Assembly (NCBI RefSeq): GCF_900116665.1
Contig: NZ_FPBK01000002.1
Coordinates: forward strand, 116,360 to 180,359
DNA length: 64,000 bases
Source of the DNA: Pustulibacterium marinum
GTDB lineage: Bacteria > Bacteroidota > Bacteroidia > Flavobacteriales > Flavobacteriaceae
Reading direction: 5' to 3'
The notes beneath the pieces were generated by a model. That model made no database searches and had not been told where the DNA came from. It saw only the letters and a program-made list of their open reading frames with translations. Position 1 is the first letter of the stretch; each line of letters starts with the position of its first letter. The translations under genes and the position numbers were made by a program. Shown one piece after another: positions 19,712 to 28,893 of this stretch.

Positions 19712-20665
19712 TTATTTACGAGCCATAACTTTTTGAACTTTTTCAACAATAGCTTTGCTGTTTAGTCCATATTTATCCATTAATTGAGCTGGAGTTCCAG
19801 ATTCACCAAAAGTATCCATAGTAGCTACAAATTCTTGTGGAGTAGGGGTGTTGGCTGCTAATGTTCTAGCAACGCTTTCTCCTAAACCTCCTAAATAATT
19901 GTGCTCTTCACAAGTAACTACACAACCAGTTTTAGCTACAGATTTTAAAATAGCTTCTTCGTCTAATGGTTTGATGGTGTGGATATTGATGATCTCTGCA
20001 TCGATTCCCAATTTTTCTAACTCTTCACCAGCTTGGATAGCTTCCCATACCAAGTGTCCTGTAGCAACGATAGTAACATCTTTACCTTCGTTGATCATTA
20101 CAGCTTTCCCGATTTCGAATTTCTGATCTTCTGGAGTGAAAATAGGAATAGATGGTCTACCAAAACGTAAATAAACTGGTCCTTCGTGCTCTGCAATAGC
20201 AATGGTAGCTGCTTTTGTTTGGTTGTAGTCACAAGGATTAATAACAGTCATTCCTGGTAACATTTTCATTAACCCAATATCTTCAAGAATTTGGTGAGTA
20301 GCACCATCTTCTCCTAACGTTAAACCTGCGTGAGAAGCACAAATTTTAACGTTCTTGTCAGAATATGCAATAGATTGACGAATTTGATCGTAAACACGAC
20401 CTGTAGAAAAGTTTGCAAAAGTACCGGTGAATGGAATATAACCTCCAATAGTTAAACCGGCTGCAATACCCATCATGTTAGCTTCTGCAATACCTATTTG
20501 AAAGAAACGTTCTGGGTTTTCTTTGATGAATTCACCCATTTTAAGTGAAGGTGTAAGATCGGCACAAAGAGCAACCACTTTATCATTGGTTCTTCCTAGT
20601 TCCGCTAAACCGGCACCAAAACCACTACGGGTATCTTTTTTTTCTGTATATGTGTATTTTTTCAT
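19712..20665 (-). CDS. Transketolase, C-terminal subunit (split enzyme)
   Basis: Carries the pyrimidine-binding and C-terminal domains of transketolase (317 residues). The ThDP glutamate lies in FFQIGIAEANMMGIAAGLTI, and EDGATHQILEDIG is a substrate-site loop. With the N-terminal subunit encoded 24 bases upstream it forms one pentose-phosphate-pathway enzyme moving two-carbon units between sugar phosphates. In many bacteria both halves are one chain of about 660 residues; the two-gene form is usual in Bacteroidota and also in archaea. It ends at the shared terminator with lysA. Confidence 0.93.
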   Translation of the reverse strand: MKKYTYTEKKDTRSGFGAGLAELGRTNDKVVALCADLTPSLKMGEFIKENPERFFQIGIAEANMMGIAAGLTIGGYIPFTGTFANFSTGRVYDQIRQSIAYSDKNVKICASHAGLTLGEDGATHQILEDIGLMKMLPGMTVINPCDYNQTKAATIAIAEHEGPVYLRFGRPSIPIFTPEDQKFEIGKAVMINEGKDVTIVATGHLVWEAIQAGEELEKLGIDAEIINIHTIKPLDEEAILKSVAKTGCVVTCEEHNYLGGLGESVARTLAANTPTPQEFVATMDTFGESGTPAQLMDKYGLNSKAIVEKVQKVMARK

Positions 20666-20689
20666 AATAGTCTTTTTAATAAGAAGAGA

Positions 20690-21535
20690 TTAATAATCAC
20701 CTAAAGTTTCTGGGTTTTGCTCAAGTGCACTAGCTAATTGCTCATCGTTTGGAGCTTTACCATGCCACTCGTGTGTACCTGCCATGAAGTCAACACCGTG
20801 ACCCATGCTAGTATGAAGCAATAAACAAACTGGTTTTCCTTTCCCTGAGTTCGTTTTTGCTAATTGTAATCCAGAAATAATTGCTTCTAGGTTATTACCT
20901 TCTTCAACTTCTAAAACTTCCCATCCGAAAGCTTCAAATTTATCTCGAAGACTTCCCATGTTCATTACTTCATCTGTAGAACCATCAATTTGTTGCCCAT
21001 TGTAATCAACAGTAGAAATTAAGTTATCTACTCCTTTTGCACCGGCATACATGATAGCTTCCCAGTTTTGACCTTCCTGTAATTCTCCATCACCGTGAAG
21101 GGTGAATACCAAATGAGAATCTTTGTTTAATTTTTTTGCTTCTGCAGCTCCAATAGCCACAGACATTCCTTGTCCAAGTGAACCAGATGCAATTCTTATA
21201 CCTGGTAAACCTTCATGAGTCGTAGGGTGTCCTTGTAGTCTGGAATCTATTTTACGAAAAGTAGCTAACTCCTTTACTGGGAAATATCCTTTTCTAGCTA
21301 AAACGCTATAGAAAACAGGAGAGATATGACCATTAGATAGGAAGAAAAGATCTTCTCCAATACCGTCCATATCAAAACCGTCTTTTAATTCCATTACTTC
21401 ATTATAAAGTGCTACTAAGAATTCTGTACAACCTAAAGACCCACCAGGGTGACCAGAATTTACATCGTGTACCATTCGAACGATATCTCTTCGAACCTGT
21501 ACAACTAAATCTGAAAGTTCTTGTTTACTTGACAT
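20690..21535 (-). CDS. Transketolase, N-terminal subunit (split enzyme)
   Basis: The ThDP diphosphate-binding half of transketolase (281 residues). It has the substrate histidine in NSGHPGGSLGCTE, the ThDP/Mg motif beginning HGDGELQEGQNWEAIMYA and ending near VDYNGQQIDG, and GHGVDFMAGTHEWHG near the C-terminus. It is the first gene of the two-gene operon. The 249-bp gap upstream (21536-21784) contains CAAATATA at 21625-21632, a possible distant -7 element on this strand. The only other element I recognise in the gap is the tgt -7 sequence. Confidence 0.93.
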   Translation of the reverse strand: MSSKQELSDLVVQVRRDIVRMVHDVNSGHPGGSLGCTEFLVALYNEVMELKDGFDMDGIGEDLFFLSNGHISPVFYSVLARKGYFPVKELATFRKIDSRLQGHPTTHEGLPGIRIASGSLGQGMSVAIGAAEAKKLNKDSHLVFTLHGDGELQEGQNWEAIMYAGAKGVDNLISTVDYNGQQIDGSTDEVMNMGSLRDKFEAFGWEVLEVEEGNNLEAIISGLQLAKTNSGKGKPVCLLLHTSMGHGVDFMAGTHEWHGKAPNDEQLASALEQNPETLGDY

Positions 21536-21748
21536 GCTATATGATTAATTTTAAACGCTAATTTACGTTAAATGAATGCCAGAGCAAAATGAGATGGCAT
21601 AAATAACTGTTTTAATTCTGTTAACAAATATAAAAATAAATGTAAAATACACACTTATAATAAGTGATTTTTTCTAGTAAATTTTTGTCATACTATCAAT
21701 ATGAATGTATTTTTTTCTTTCAGAAAGTAATAATCATCAAGTCTTACT

Positions 21749-21756
21749 TATATTTG
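21749..21756 (+). promoter_or_regulatory. -7 promoter element of tgt
   Basis: TATATTTG matches TAnnTTTG. A -33 TTG is not evident. The predicted 5' leader is about 20 bases. Confidence 0.45.
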
Positions 21757-21784
21757 CCACCTTAATAGATTAGCTGTTATTCAA

Positions 21785-22915
21785 ATGATTTTTGAACTGA
21801 ATGCAAAAGATGCACAAACCAAAGCAAGAGCTGGTAAAATAACTACAGATCATGGGGTTATTGAAACGCCAATCTTTATGCCTGTTGGAACCGTTGGAAC
21901 CGTAAAAGGTGTGCATCAAAGAGAATTGAAAGAAGAGATAAATCCTGATATTATTTTAGGGAATACCTATCATTTATATTTACGACCACAGTTAGATATT
22001 CTTGAAAAAGCGGGTGGACTTCATAAGTTTATGAATTGGGATAGAAATATACTCACCGATAGTGGAGGATATCAGGTATATTCCCTCTCAGCAAATAGAA
22101 AAATCAAAGAAGAAGGTGTAAAGTTTAAAAGTCATATAGATGGTTCTTATCACTTTTTTACACCGGAAAATGTAATGGATATTCAGCGTACAATTGGTGC
22201 CGACATTATTATGGCATTTGATGAATGCACACCTTATCCTTGTGATTACGGGTATGCAAAGCGATCTATGCACATGACGCATCGTTGGTTGGATAGGTGT
22301 ATCAATAGATTAAGTGAGACTGAACCAAAATATGGTTATGAACAAGAGTTATTTCCTATAGTTCAAGGGTCTACTTATAAAGATTTAAGAAAGCAGTCAG
22401 CTGAGTACATTGCAAATGCAGGAGCATTTGGTAATGCTATTGGTGGATTATCGGTTGGAGAACCAGCCGAAGAAATGTATGCCATGACTGAGGTGGTTTG
22501 TGACATTCTTCCAGAAGAAAAACCAAGATACTTGATGGGCGTTGGTACGCCAATTAATATATTGGAAAATATTGCTTTGGGAGTAGATATGTTTGATTGT
22601 GTGATGCCTACGCGTAACGCTCGTAACGGAATGTTATTTACAGCGCATGGAACCATCAATATAAAAAATAAGAAATGGGAAGATGATTTTTCTCCTATCG
22701 ATGAAATGGGCATTACTTTTGTAGACACCTATTACACTAAGGCATATTTGCGTCATTTATTTGCTGCGAATGAATTCTTAGGAAAGCAAATCGCTTCCAT
22801 TCATAATTTAGGTTTTTATCTTTGGTTAGTTAGAGAAGCAAGAAAACATATTATTGCCGGCGATTTTGCAACTTGGAAAAACATGATGGTTCAACAAATG
22901 AATAAGCGTTTATAG
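21785..22915 (+). CDS. tgt: Queuine/preQ1 tRNA-guanine transglycosylase
   Basis: Exchanges guanine 34 of tRNAs with GUN anticodons for preQ1, leading to queuosine. The protein has 376 residues. The active-site aspartates are in LTDSGGYQVYSLSANRK and DMFDCVMPTRNARNG; GGLSVGEP binds the base. The usual zinc motif CxCxxC before the YS(R/K)AY segment is absent: here the matching positions read Gly, Thr and Asp in GITFVDTYYTKAY, while the later His in ASIHNLGFY is kept. From memory of Bacteroides and Flavobacterium sequences this loss is shared by the phylum. Its stop codon overlaps the GTG of the next gene (TAGTG). Confidence 0.95.
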   Translation: MIFELNAKDAQTKARAGKITTDHGVIETPIFMPVGTVGTVKGVHQRELKEEINPDIILGNTYHLYLRPQLDILEKAGGLHKFMNWDRNILTDSGGYQVYSLSANRKIKEEGVKFKSHIDGSYHFFTPENVMDIQRTIGADIIMAFDECTPYPCDYGYAKRSMHMTHRWLDRCINRLSETEPKYGYEQELFPIVQGSTYKDLRKQSAEYIANAGAFGNAIGGLSVGEPAEEMYAMTEVVCDILPEEKPRYLMGVGTPINILENIALGVDMFDCVMPTRNARNGMLFTAHGTINIKNKKWEDDFSPIDEMGITFVDTYYTKAYLRHLFAANEFLGKQIASIHNLGFYLWLVREARKHIIAGDFATWKNMMVQQMNKRL

Positions 22916-23991
22916 TGAAAATAATAGATTGGTATATACTTAAAAGGTATTTATTAACCTTTACTTTGATGTTACTACTTTTTGTTCCTATTGGAATAAT
23001 GGTAGACCTTTCAGAAAATATTGATAAAATGATTGCCAAGCAGGCTCCGGCCGATGCTATTTTGTGGTATTATTTTCATTTTACCATTCACTTTGCCAAT
23101 TTGTTATTCCCGTTTTTCTTGTTCTTGTCAATCATCTGGTTTACCTCTAAATTGGCCAACAATACCGAGATTATTGCCATACTAAGTTCAGGAGTTTCTT
23201 TTATGCGTTTTCTACGACCTTACATTGTAGGAGCGTCATTGGTGGCTACCGTTGTTTTTTTTATGGGAATGTTTATTGTTCCGGCAGCAAGTAAAGGGTA
23301 CAATGAGTTTAGAGCTAATTATATAAAAAGAAACAAACCAAGTCTCAACGCTACCGCACTTTATAATCAAATAAATGATGACGAAATTATTTATGTAAGT
23401 AGCTTTAATGGAGGAAATAAAGTAGGTTATAATTTTACTTTGGAACACTTTAATGACAATAAGTTAGAATATAAATTATCAGCACAATCAATCAGGTTTG
23501 AACAAAAAGATAGTACATATCATTTAACCAATTACGTAAAACGAACTATAGGCGAAAAAGATGATATAATTGAGCAAGAGCGTGTTTTAGATACTATTTT
23601 TCCATTTAAAATGGAAGATTTAGTACCTGTAGATTACGTAGCAGAAACAAAAAATCTTTTTGAGTTAAATGATTTTATAGAAAAAGAAAAACAAAAAGGT
23701 TCGGGGAATATAAGTGGATATCAGTTCAATTTATATAAAAGATGGGCTTCTCCATTAACAGCATTTATTCTCACCTTTATTGCCGTAGCGGTTTCATCCA
23801 TGAAGAGAAGAGGAGGAATGGGAGTAAACTTACTTTTTGGAATTGCCATAGCTTTTGTATTCATCTTTTTTGATAAGGTTTTTGGAGTTTTGGCCGAAAG
23901 TTCTGGTTTTCCTCCTTTATTAGCCGTAGCTATTCCAAATATTGTATTTGGAGTCTTAGCCTTCTTTTTACTTCGTAATGCAAAACGATAA
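22915..23991 (+). CDS. LptF/LptG family permease (lipopolysaccharide export)
   Basis: Inner-membrane subunit of the Lpt machine that takes LPS out of the membrane toward the periplasmic bridge. At 358 residues it has the YjgP/YjgQ layout: two N-terminal helix groups (about 10-30 and 48-75), a third near 98-120, a periplasmic beta-jellyroll domain (about 130-270), and three C-terminal helices. The N-terminus MKIIDWYILKRYLLTF is typical. It starts with GTG overlapping the tgt stop by one base. Whether it is LptF or LptG cannot be settled here. Confidence 0.9.
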   Translation: MKIIDWYILKRYLLTFTLMLLLFVPIGIMVDLSENIDKMIAKQAPADAILWYYFHFTIHFANLLFPFFLFLSIIWFTSKLANNTEIIAILSSGVSFMRFLRPYIVGASLVATVVFFMGMFIVPAASKGYNEFRANYIKRNKPSLNATALYNQINDDEIIYVSSFNGGNKVGYNFTLEHFNDNKLEYKLSAQSIRFEQKDSTYHLTNYVKRTIGEKDDIIEQERVLDTIFPFKMEDLVPVDYVAETKNLFELNDFIEKEKQKGSGNISGYQFNLYKRWASPLTAFILTFIAVAVSSMKRRGGMGVNLLFGIAIAFVFIFFDKVFGVLAESSGFPPLLAVAIPNIVFGVLAFFLLRNAKR

Positions 23992-24877
23992 ACTTAAAAA
24001 CTACCTTCATCTTCATTTAATTGTTTTTATCTGGGGATTTACGGCGGTTCTTGGAGCGTTAATTTCTATTGATGCACTTCCGCTTGTTTGGTATAGAATG
24101 TTATTAGCCTCCATGATTCTTGGAGTTTTTGTTTACAGTAAGAAAAAGAATTTCAAGGTAACTCTTAGATCTTTGTTAGGCCTATTGGGAACCGGAGGTT
24201 TAATAGCGCTTCATTGGATTACTTTTTTTGGTGCAATAAAAGTTTCAAACGTATCCGTCACTTTAGCCTGTGTTTCTACAGGAGCTTTTTTTACAGCAAT
24301 TTTGGAGCCTTTAATTTATAGAAGGAAAATTATCTGGTACGAAATATTTTTCGGTTTACTAGCAGTGGTTGGACTTTATGTGATATTCAACCTAAAAACT
24401 GATTATACTTTGGGGATAGTATTGGCGCTCGTAGCGGCTTTTCTGGCGGCATTGTTTTCCATTATAAATGGTAAATTCTCTAAAGTATATGATGCGGGAG
24501 TTATCTCTTTTTATGAATTATTATCTGGAGCACTACTCATAACCCTATATTTCTTAGTAAACGGAAATTTCACTAACGAGTTTTTTGATATTTCTTTTAG
24601 TGATATCTTTTATTTATTTCTTCTAGCCAGTGTTTGTACGGCCTATGCATTTATGAGTTCAGTAAAAGTTATGCGATTTTTGAGTCCGTATACAGTAATG
24701 TTAACCACGAACTTAGAACCGATTTATGGTATATTACTAGCCTATTTTATACTGGGAGATTCAGAAAAAATGAGCTTTCAATTTTATGTAGGAGCTTTCA
24801 TAATTCTTTCGACAGTAATTGCAAACGGAGTAATTAAAAACAGAAAAAAGAGAAAATCCACCCTAAAGGCAAGGTGA
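23978..24877 (+). CDS. EamA/DMT-family transporter
   Basis: A 299-residue membrane protein with about ten predicted helices in two EamA repeats (about 8-135 and 148-285). The first begins with HLIVFIWGFTAVLGALISID. The family moves metabolites and amino acids out of or into the cell; the substrate here is unknown. It overlaps the upstream permease gene by 14 bases, so the two are co-translated, although no functional link is known. The C-terminus is lysine- and arginine-rich, as expected for a cytoplasmic tail. Confidence 0.88.
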   Translation: MQNDKLKNYLHLHLIVFIWGFTAVLGALISIDALPLVWYRMLLASMILGVFVYSKKKNFKVTLRSLLGLLGTGGLIALHWITFFGAIKVSNVSVTLACVSTGAFFTAILEPLIYRRKIIWYEIFFGLLAVVGLYVIFNLKTDYTLGIVLALVAAFLAALFSIINGKFSKVYDAGVISFYELLSGALLITLYFLVNGNFTNEFFDISFSDIFYLFLLASVCTAYAFMSSVKVMRFLSPYTVMLTTNLEPIYGILLAYFILGDSEKMSFQFYVGAFIILSTVIANGVIKNRKKRKSTLKAR

Positions 24878-24893
24878 GTTTTTCATAAAGTTT

Positions 24894-24901
24894 TATATTT
24901 G
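24894..24901 (+). promoter_or_regulatory. -7 promoter element of accA
   Basis: TATATTTG matches TAnnTTTG and lies 27 bases before the accA ATG. The -33 partner is weak. Confidence 0.45.
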
Positions 24902-24928
24902 TAGGCTAACAATTTTTAATATTACATA

Positions 24929-25882
24929 ATGGAATATTTAGACTTTGAATTACCCATTAAAGAGTTGGAAGAACAGTTAGATAGATGCCAGGTGATTGGG
25001 ACTGAAAGTGAGGTAGATGTAACTGATACTTGCAAAAAGATTGAGAAGAAACTTATTGATACCAAAAAAGATATCTACAAAAATTTAACTGCGTGGCAAC
25101 GCGTTCAGTTATCTAGACATCCATCGAGACCATACACGATGGATTATATCAAAGCTATTTGTGGAGATACTTTCTTCGAATTACATGGAGATCGTACTGT
25201 AAAAGACGATAAAGCAATGGTTGGTGGTCTTGGTAAAATAGGAGATCAATCTTATATGTTTATTGGAACTCAAAAAGGATTCAATACCAAAACACGTCAA
25301 TACAGAAATTTTGGTATGGCAAATCCTGAAGGGTATCGTAAAGCACTTCGCTTAATGAGAATGGCAGAAAAATTCAATATTCCTGTTATTACATTTGTAG
25401 ATACCCCTGGTGCTTATCCTGGAATCGAAGCTGAAGAGCGTGGACAAGGTGAAGCTATTGCGAGAAATATTATGGAAATGACTCGCCTTAAAGTGCCAAT
25501 ACTTGTATTTATTATTGGTGAAGGTGCTTCCGGTGGAGCTTTAGGAATTGGAGTAGGAGACAAAGTAATGATGTTAGAAAATACTTGGTATTCTGTAATT
25601 TCTCCAGAATCTTGTTCTTCTATTCTTTGGAGAACATGGGAGCAAAAAGAACAGGCAGCAGAAGTATTAAAACTAACTGCTCCAGATATGAAGAAACTAA
25701 AATTAGTAGATAGTATTGTAAAAGAACCTCTAGGTGGAGCACATTCAGATAGAGAAGCTACGTTTAAAACGGTCATCAAAACTATTGAAGATTCCATGAA
25801 AGAATTGAAGAAACTCTCTGTAGAAGAATTGGTTGACCAACGTATGGAGAAATATTTCAACATGGGAGTTTATAAAGAATAG
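24929..25882 (+). CDS. accA: Acetyl-CoA carboxylase carboxyltransferase, alpha subunit
   Basis: With AccD it moves the carboxyl group from biotin-BCCP to acetyl-CoA, giving malonyl-CoA for fatty-acid synthesis. At 317 residues it is nearly the same length as E. coli AccA (319). Family segments are clear: the coiled N-terminus [18 protein letters not shown]-like [14 protein letters not shown], and the oxyanion region [20 protein letters not shown] then [15 protein letters not shown]. It is monocistronic, with its own promoter element and terminator. Confidence 0.96.
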   Translation: MEYLDFELPIKELEEQLDRCQVIGTESEVDVTDTCKKIEKKLIDTKKDIYKNLTAWQRVQLSRHPSRPYTMDYIKAICGDTFFELHGDRTVKDDKAMVGGLGKIGDQSYMFIGTQKGFNTKTRQYRNFGMANPEGYRKALRLMRMAEKFNIPVITFVDTPGAYPGIEAEERGQGEAIARNIMEMTRLKVPILVFIIGEGASGGALGIGVGDKVMMLENTWYSVISPESCSSILWRTWEQKEQAAEVLKLTAPDMKKLKLVDSIVKEPLGGAHSDREATFKTVIKTIEDSMKELKKLSVEELVDQRMEKYFNMGVYKE

Positions 25883-25907
25883 ATTTTTTATTCATATTTA
25901 TATATGG

Positions 25908-25936
25908 AACCGAAGTATTATTACTTCGGTTTTTTT
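25908..25936 (+). terminator. Terminator after accA
   Basis: AACCGAAGTA (25908-25917) pairs with TACTTCGGTT (25922-25931), followed by T runs. Confidence 0.88.
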
Positions 25937-26049
25937 ATCTTATCAACAAAAATTAGTAAGTTATTAACCGTTGTTTTGTTGAAAGATGGTGGATTTAATT
26001 CACATGTATTTCAGCAGTTATAAAAATCAATTTTTATACTTTCGTATTT

Positions 26050-27597
26050 ATGGAAAACACCCAACCAATGCAAACAACTAATCCTCGAAAGGGAAATGTA
26101 ATCAATCTTGAACGTGGAAAAGTCCCGCCTCAAGCTATTGATTTAGAGGAAGTTGTTTTGGGAGCGATGATGATTGATAAAAAAGGTGTAGACGAAATTA
26201 TTGATATTTTGCATCCGGATGCTTTTTACAAAGAAGCACATAAAGCTATCTTTGAAGCAGTCATTAAACTCTTCGAATCAACAGAGCCAATTGACTTATT
26301 AACAGTTTCTACGCAGTTAAAAAAGGATGGAAAACTTGAAACCATAGGTGGAGAGTTTTATTTAATTCAGCTAACGCAAAAAGTAGCCTCTTCTGCGCAC
26401 ATAGAATTTCATGCACGTATCATTCTTCAGAAATATATTCAGCGCCAGTTGATTAAAATTTCTTCGGAAATTATTGAAGATGCCTACGATGAAACTACCG
26501 ATGTATTCGATTTACTAGACAATGCCGAAGCAAAACTTTATGAAGTAACGCAAGGTAATATTCAAAAATCATCTGAGTCGGCAATGAGTTTGGTGTTGCA
26601 GGCAAAAAAGAAGATTGAAGAAATTTCTAATAAAGAAGGTTTGAGCGGTATTCCAACAGGGTTTACCAAATTAGATGCCTTAACTTCTGGTTGGCAGCCA
26701 AGTGATTTGATTATCGTTGCGGCACGTCCTGGTATGGGTAAAACCGCATTAACGCTGTCTATGGCACGTAATATTTCGGTAGATCAAGGAATTCCGGTTG
26801 CTTTCTTCTCGCTGGAGATGTCTTCAGTTCAGTTGATTACTCGTTTGATTTCTTCTGAAACAGGATTGTCTTCAGAAAAATTACGTACTGGTAAGCTAGA
26901 AAAACACGAGTGGGAGCAGTTAAATGTAAAAGTAAAGAGCTTAGAAAAAGCACCTTTATTTATCGATGATACGCCGTCACTTTCTATTTTCGATTTACGT
27001 GCAAAAGCAAGACGTTTGTCTTCGCAACACGGAATTCGTTTAATTATAATTGACTACTTGCAGTTGATGACTGCTGGTGGATCTAGCAAAGGTGGTAACC
27101 GTGAACAAGAGATTTCCATGATTTCGCGTAACCTAAAAGCACTAGCAAAAGAATTGAATGTTCCGGTAATTGCTCTTTCTCAGTTATCACGTGCGGTAGA
27201 AACGCGTGGAGGTAGTAAAAGGCCATTGCTTTCTGACCTTCGTGAATCTGGAGCGATTGAGCAAGATGCCGATATTGTATCGTTTATCTATCGTCCGGAA
27301 TATTATAAAATAGAAGAATGGGATGACGATGAGCGTTCTCCAACTGCAAACCAAGGGGAGTTTATCGTTGCAAAACACCGTAATGGTGGTTTGGATAACA
27401 TTCGATTGAAATTCCTTGGTCATTTAGGTAAATTTGATAACTTAGATGATTTTGATACACCTTTCGAGTTTCAGTCTAAGATGAACGATGGGGAAGAAAA
27501 TCCGTTTGCTACAAACAATCTTCCTAATGCAGATGAAGCTTTTGGAAGCAGCATGAACAGCAATTTTAATTCGAATGATGACGAAGTTCCTTTTTAA
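26050..27597 (+). CDS. dnaB: Replicative DNA helicase
   Basis: Hexameric helicase that unwinds DNA at the replication fork. The protein has 515 residues. The N-terminal primase-interacting domain covers about 25-130 (PPQAIDLEEVVLGAMMID). The RecA-like core has Walker A ARPGMGKTALTLSMARN near 225, then FFSLEMSS, Walker B IIIDYLQLM, LSQLSRAVETR and DLRESGAIEQDAD. No intein is present. A -7-like TACTTTCG (26037-26044) lies just 5 bases before the ATG, which would make the mRNA leaderless. The C-terminus overlaps the start of the next gene by 23 bases. Confidence 0.97.
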   Translation: MENTQPMQTTNPRKGNVINLERGKVPPQAIDLEEVVLGAMMIDKKGVDEIIDILHPDAFYKEAHKAIFEAVIKLFESTEPIDLLTVSTQLKKDGKLETIGGEFYLIQLTQKVASSAHIEFHARIILQKYIQRQLIKISSEIIEDAYDETTDVFDLLDNAEAKLYEVTQGNIQKSSESAMSLVLQAKKKIEEISNKEGLSGIPTGFTKLDALTSGWQPSDLIIVAARPGMGKTALTLSMARNISVDQGIPVAFFSLEMSSVQLITRLISSETGLSSEKLRTGKLEKHEWEQLNVKVKSLEKAPLFIDDTPSLSIFDLRAKARRLSSQHGIRLIIIDYLQLMTAGGSSKGGNREQEISMISRNLKALAKELNVPVIALSQLSRAVETRGGSKRPLLSDLRESGAIEQDADIVSFIYRPEYYKIEEWDDDERSPTANQGEFIVAKHRNGGLDNIRLKFLGHLGKFDNLDDFDTPFEFQSKMNDGEENPFATNNLPNADEAFGSSMNSNFNSNDDEVPF

Positions 27598-28885
27598 GAA
27601 CATACAAATAATACAAACAAAGAAGGTAAAGAGTTTAGTGCTCTTTACCTTTTTGTTTTTTTATAGTGCCGTAAGTTTTGCCAATTTTATTTTGATTCCA
27701 ATGGATGCGGAAACGCAGGAGAATCATTTAAAAGCATATGGTATTACGTATTGGGTGTTAACCAAACAACAGAAAGTACAGTGGTTGCTTAACTATAGAG
27801 GAGGATCTTTTTTGATGGCTGATGCCGAAGATATTCGTAAAGAATGCATGATTCGCGGGGTTAGTTTTGAAGTAATTTCAAACGGAGAAGCTGCTTCAAT
27901 TTTGGAAACTATTTCGAGTCCCTCTCAAAATCAGGAATCTGTTATTTTAGAGAAAGCTCCCAAGATTGCGGTGTACACACCTAAAGGAAATTTGCCTTGG
28001 GATGATGCCGTAACTATGGTGTTAACCTATGCCGAAATTCCGTATGATAAAGTTTATGATGAAGAAGTGCTAAATGATGAATTATTACTGTATGATTGGT
28101 TGCATTTGCATCATGAGGATTTTACAGGACAATATGGGAAATTTTATGGTCACTATAGAGCGGCCGCTTGGTATATTGAAGATAAAAAGAATGCAGAATC
28201 CTTTGCTCAAAAAATGGGTTTTGATAAAGTTTCTCAAGAGAAGTTGGCGGTAGCTTTAAAAATAAGAAATTATGTAGTAGGCGGAGGCTTCATGTTTGCC
28301 ATGTGTTCCGCAACGGATAGTTTTGATATAGCGCTTTCTGCAGAAGGTGTGGATATTTGTGAGCCTATGTTCGATGGTGATCCTTCCGAAGCAAATTATC
28401 AGTCAAAAATAGATTACAGTAGAACTTTCGCGTTTACTGATTTTACTTTGGAGAGAAATCCACTGAAATATGAATTTTCATCCATCGACATGACGTCCAA
28501 AAGAAGAATTGCCAAAGAAGTAGATTATTTTAGTTTAATGGAATATTCGGCAAAATGGGATCCTGTTCCAACCATGTTGACTCAAAATCATACAGCATTG
28601 ATCAAAGGTTTTATGGGACAAACCACTAGTTTTGATAGTAATGAAATTAAACCTACAGTTCTAATTATGGGACAAAATAGGAGTAATGGTGAAGCTCGCT
28701 ATATACATGGTGTAAAAGGAAAAGGTTTTTTTACCTTTTATGGTGGTCATGACCCTGAAGATTATGCACACAAAGTTGGAGATCCTAAAACTGAATTAGA
28801 TTTACACCCAAATTCACCCGGTTATCGATTAATTCTAAACAACGTATTATTTCCTGCGGCCAAAAAGAAACATCAAAAAACGTAA
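27575..28885 (+). CDS. Secreted protein of unknown function (often labelled asparagine synthetase B in Flavobacteria)
   Basis: A 436-residue protein with a signal peptide (KSLVLFTFLFFYSAVSFA). Homologues in Flavobacteriaceae often carry the name asparagine synthetase B. I see neither the N-terminal cysteine glutaminase domain nor the PP-loop SGGxDS of that enzyme, and a secreted asparagine synthetase makes no sense. What can be seen: a conserved start FILIPMDAETQENHLKAYGI, LHLHHEDFTGQYGKFYGHYR, VVGGGFMFAMCSATDSFDIA, and FYGGHDPEDYAHKVGDP. Gly-rich turns and a cysteine after a strand (FAMCSATD) may suggest a glutamine-amidotransferase-like or ThuA-like fold, but this is speculation. ATG codons at 27575 and 27578 are both possible. 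Confidence 0.75.
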   Translation: MMTKFLFKNIQIIQTKKVKSLVLFTFLFFYSAVSFANFILIPMDAETQENHLKAYGITYWVLTKQQKVQWLLNYRGGSFLMADAEDIRKECMIRGVSFEVISNGEAASILETISSPSQNQESVILEKAPKIAVYTPKGNLPWDDAVTMVLTYAEIPYDKVYDEEVLNDELLLYDWLHLHHEDFTGQYGKFYGHYRAAAWYIEDKKNAESFAQKMGFDKVSQEKLAVALKIRNYVVGGGFMFAMCSATDSFDIALSAEGVDICEPMFDGDPSEANYQSKIDYSRTFAFTDFTLERNPLKYEFSSIDMTSKRRIAKEVDYFSLMEYSAKWDPVPTMLTQNHTALIKGFMGQTTSFDSNEIKPTVLIMGQNRSNGEARYIHGVKGKGFFTFYGGHDPEDYAHKVGDPKTELDLHPNSPGYRLILNNVLFPAAKKKHQKT

Positions 28886-28893
28886 AATTGTTT

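Noticed and set aside
27575-28885. Asparagine synthetase B
   Set aside because: No glutaminase or PP-loop motif and a clear signal peptide; the name seems to be an inherited misannotation.
28886-28893. Thiamine riboswitch before yjbQ because of its thiamine-related family name
   Set aside because: The gap is only 8 bases and no THI-box-like sequence lies in the upstream gene end.
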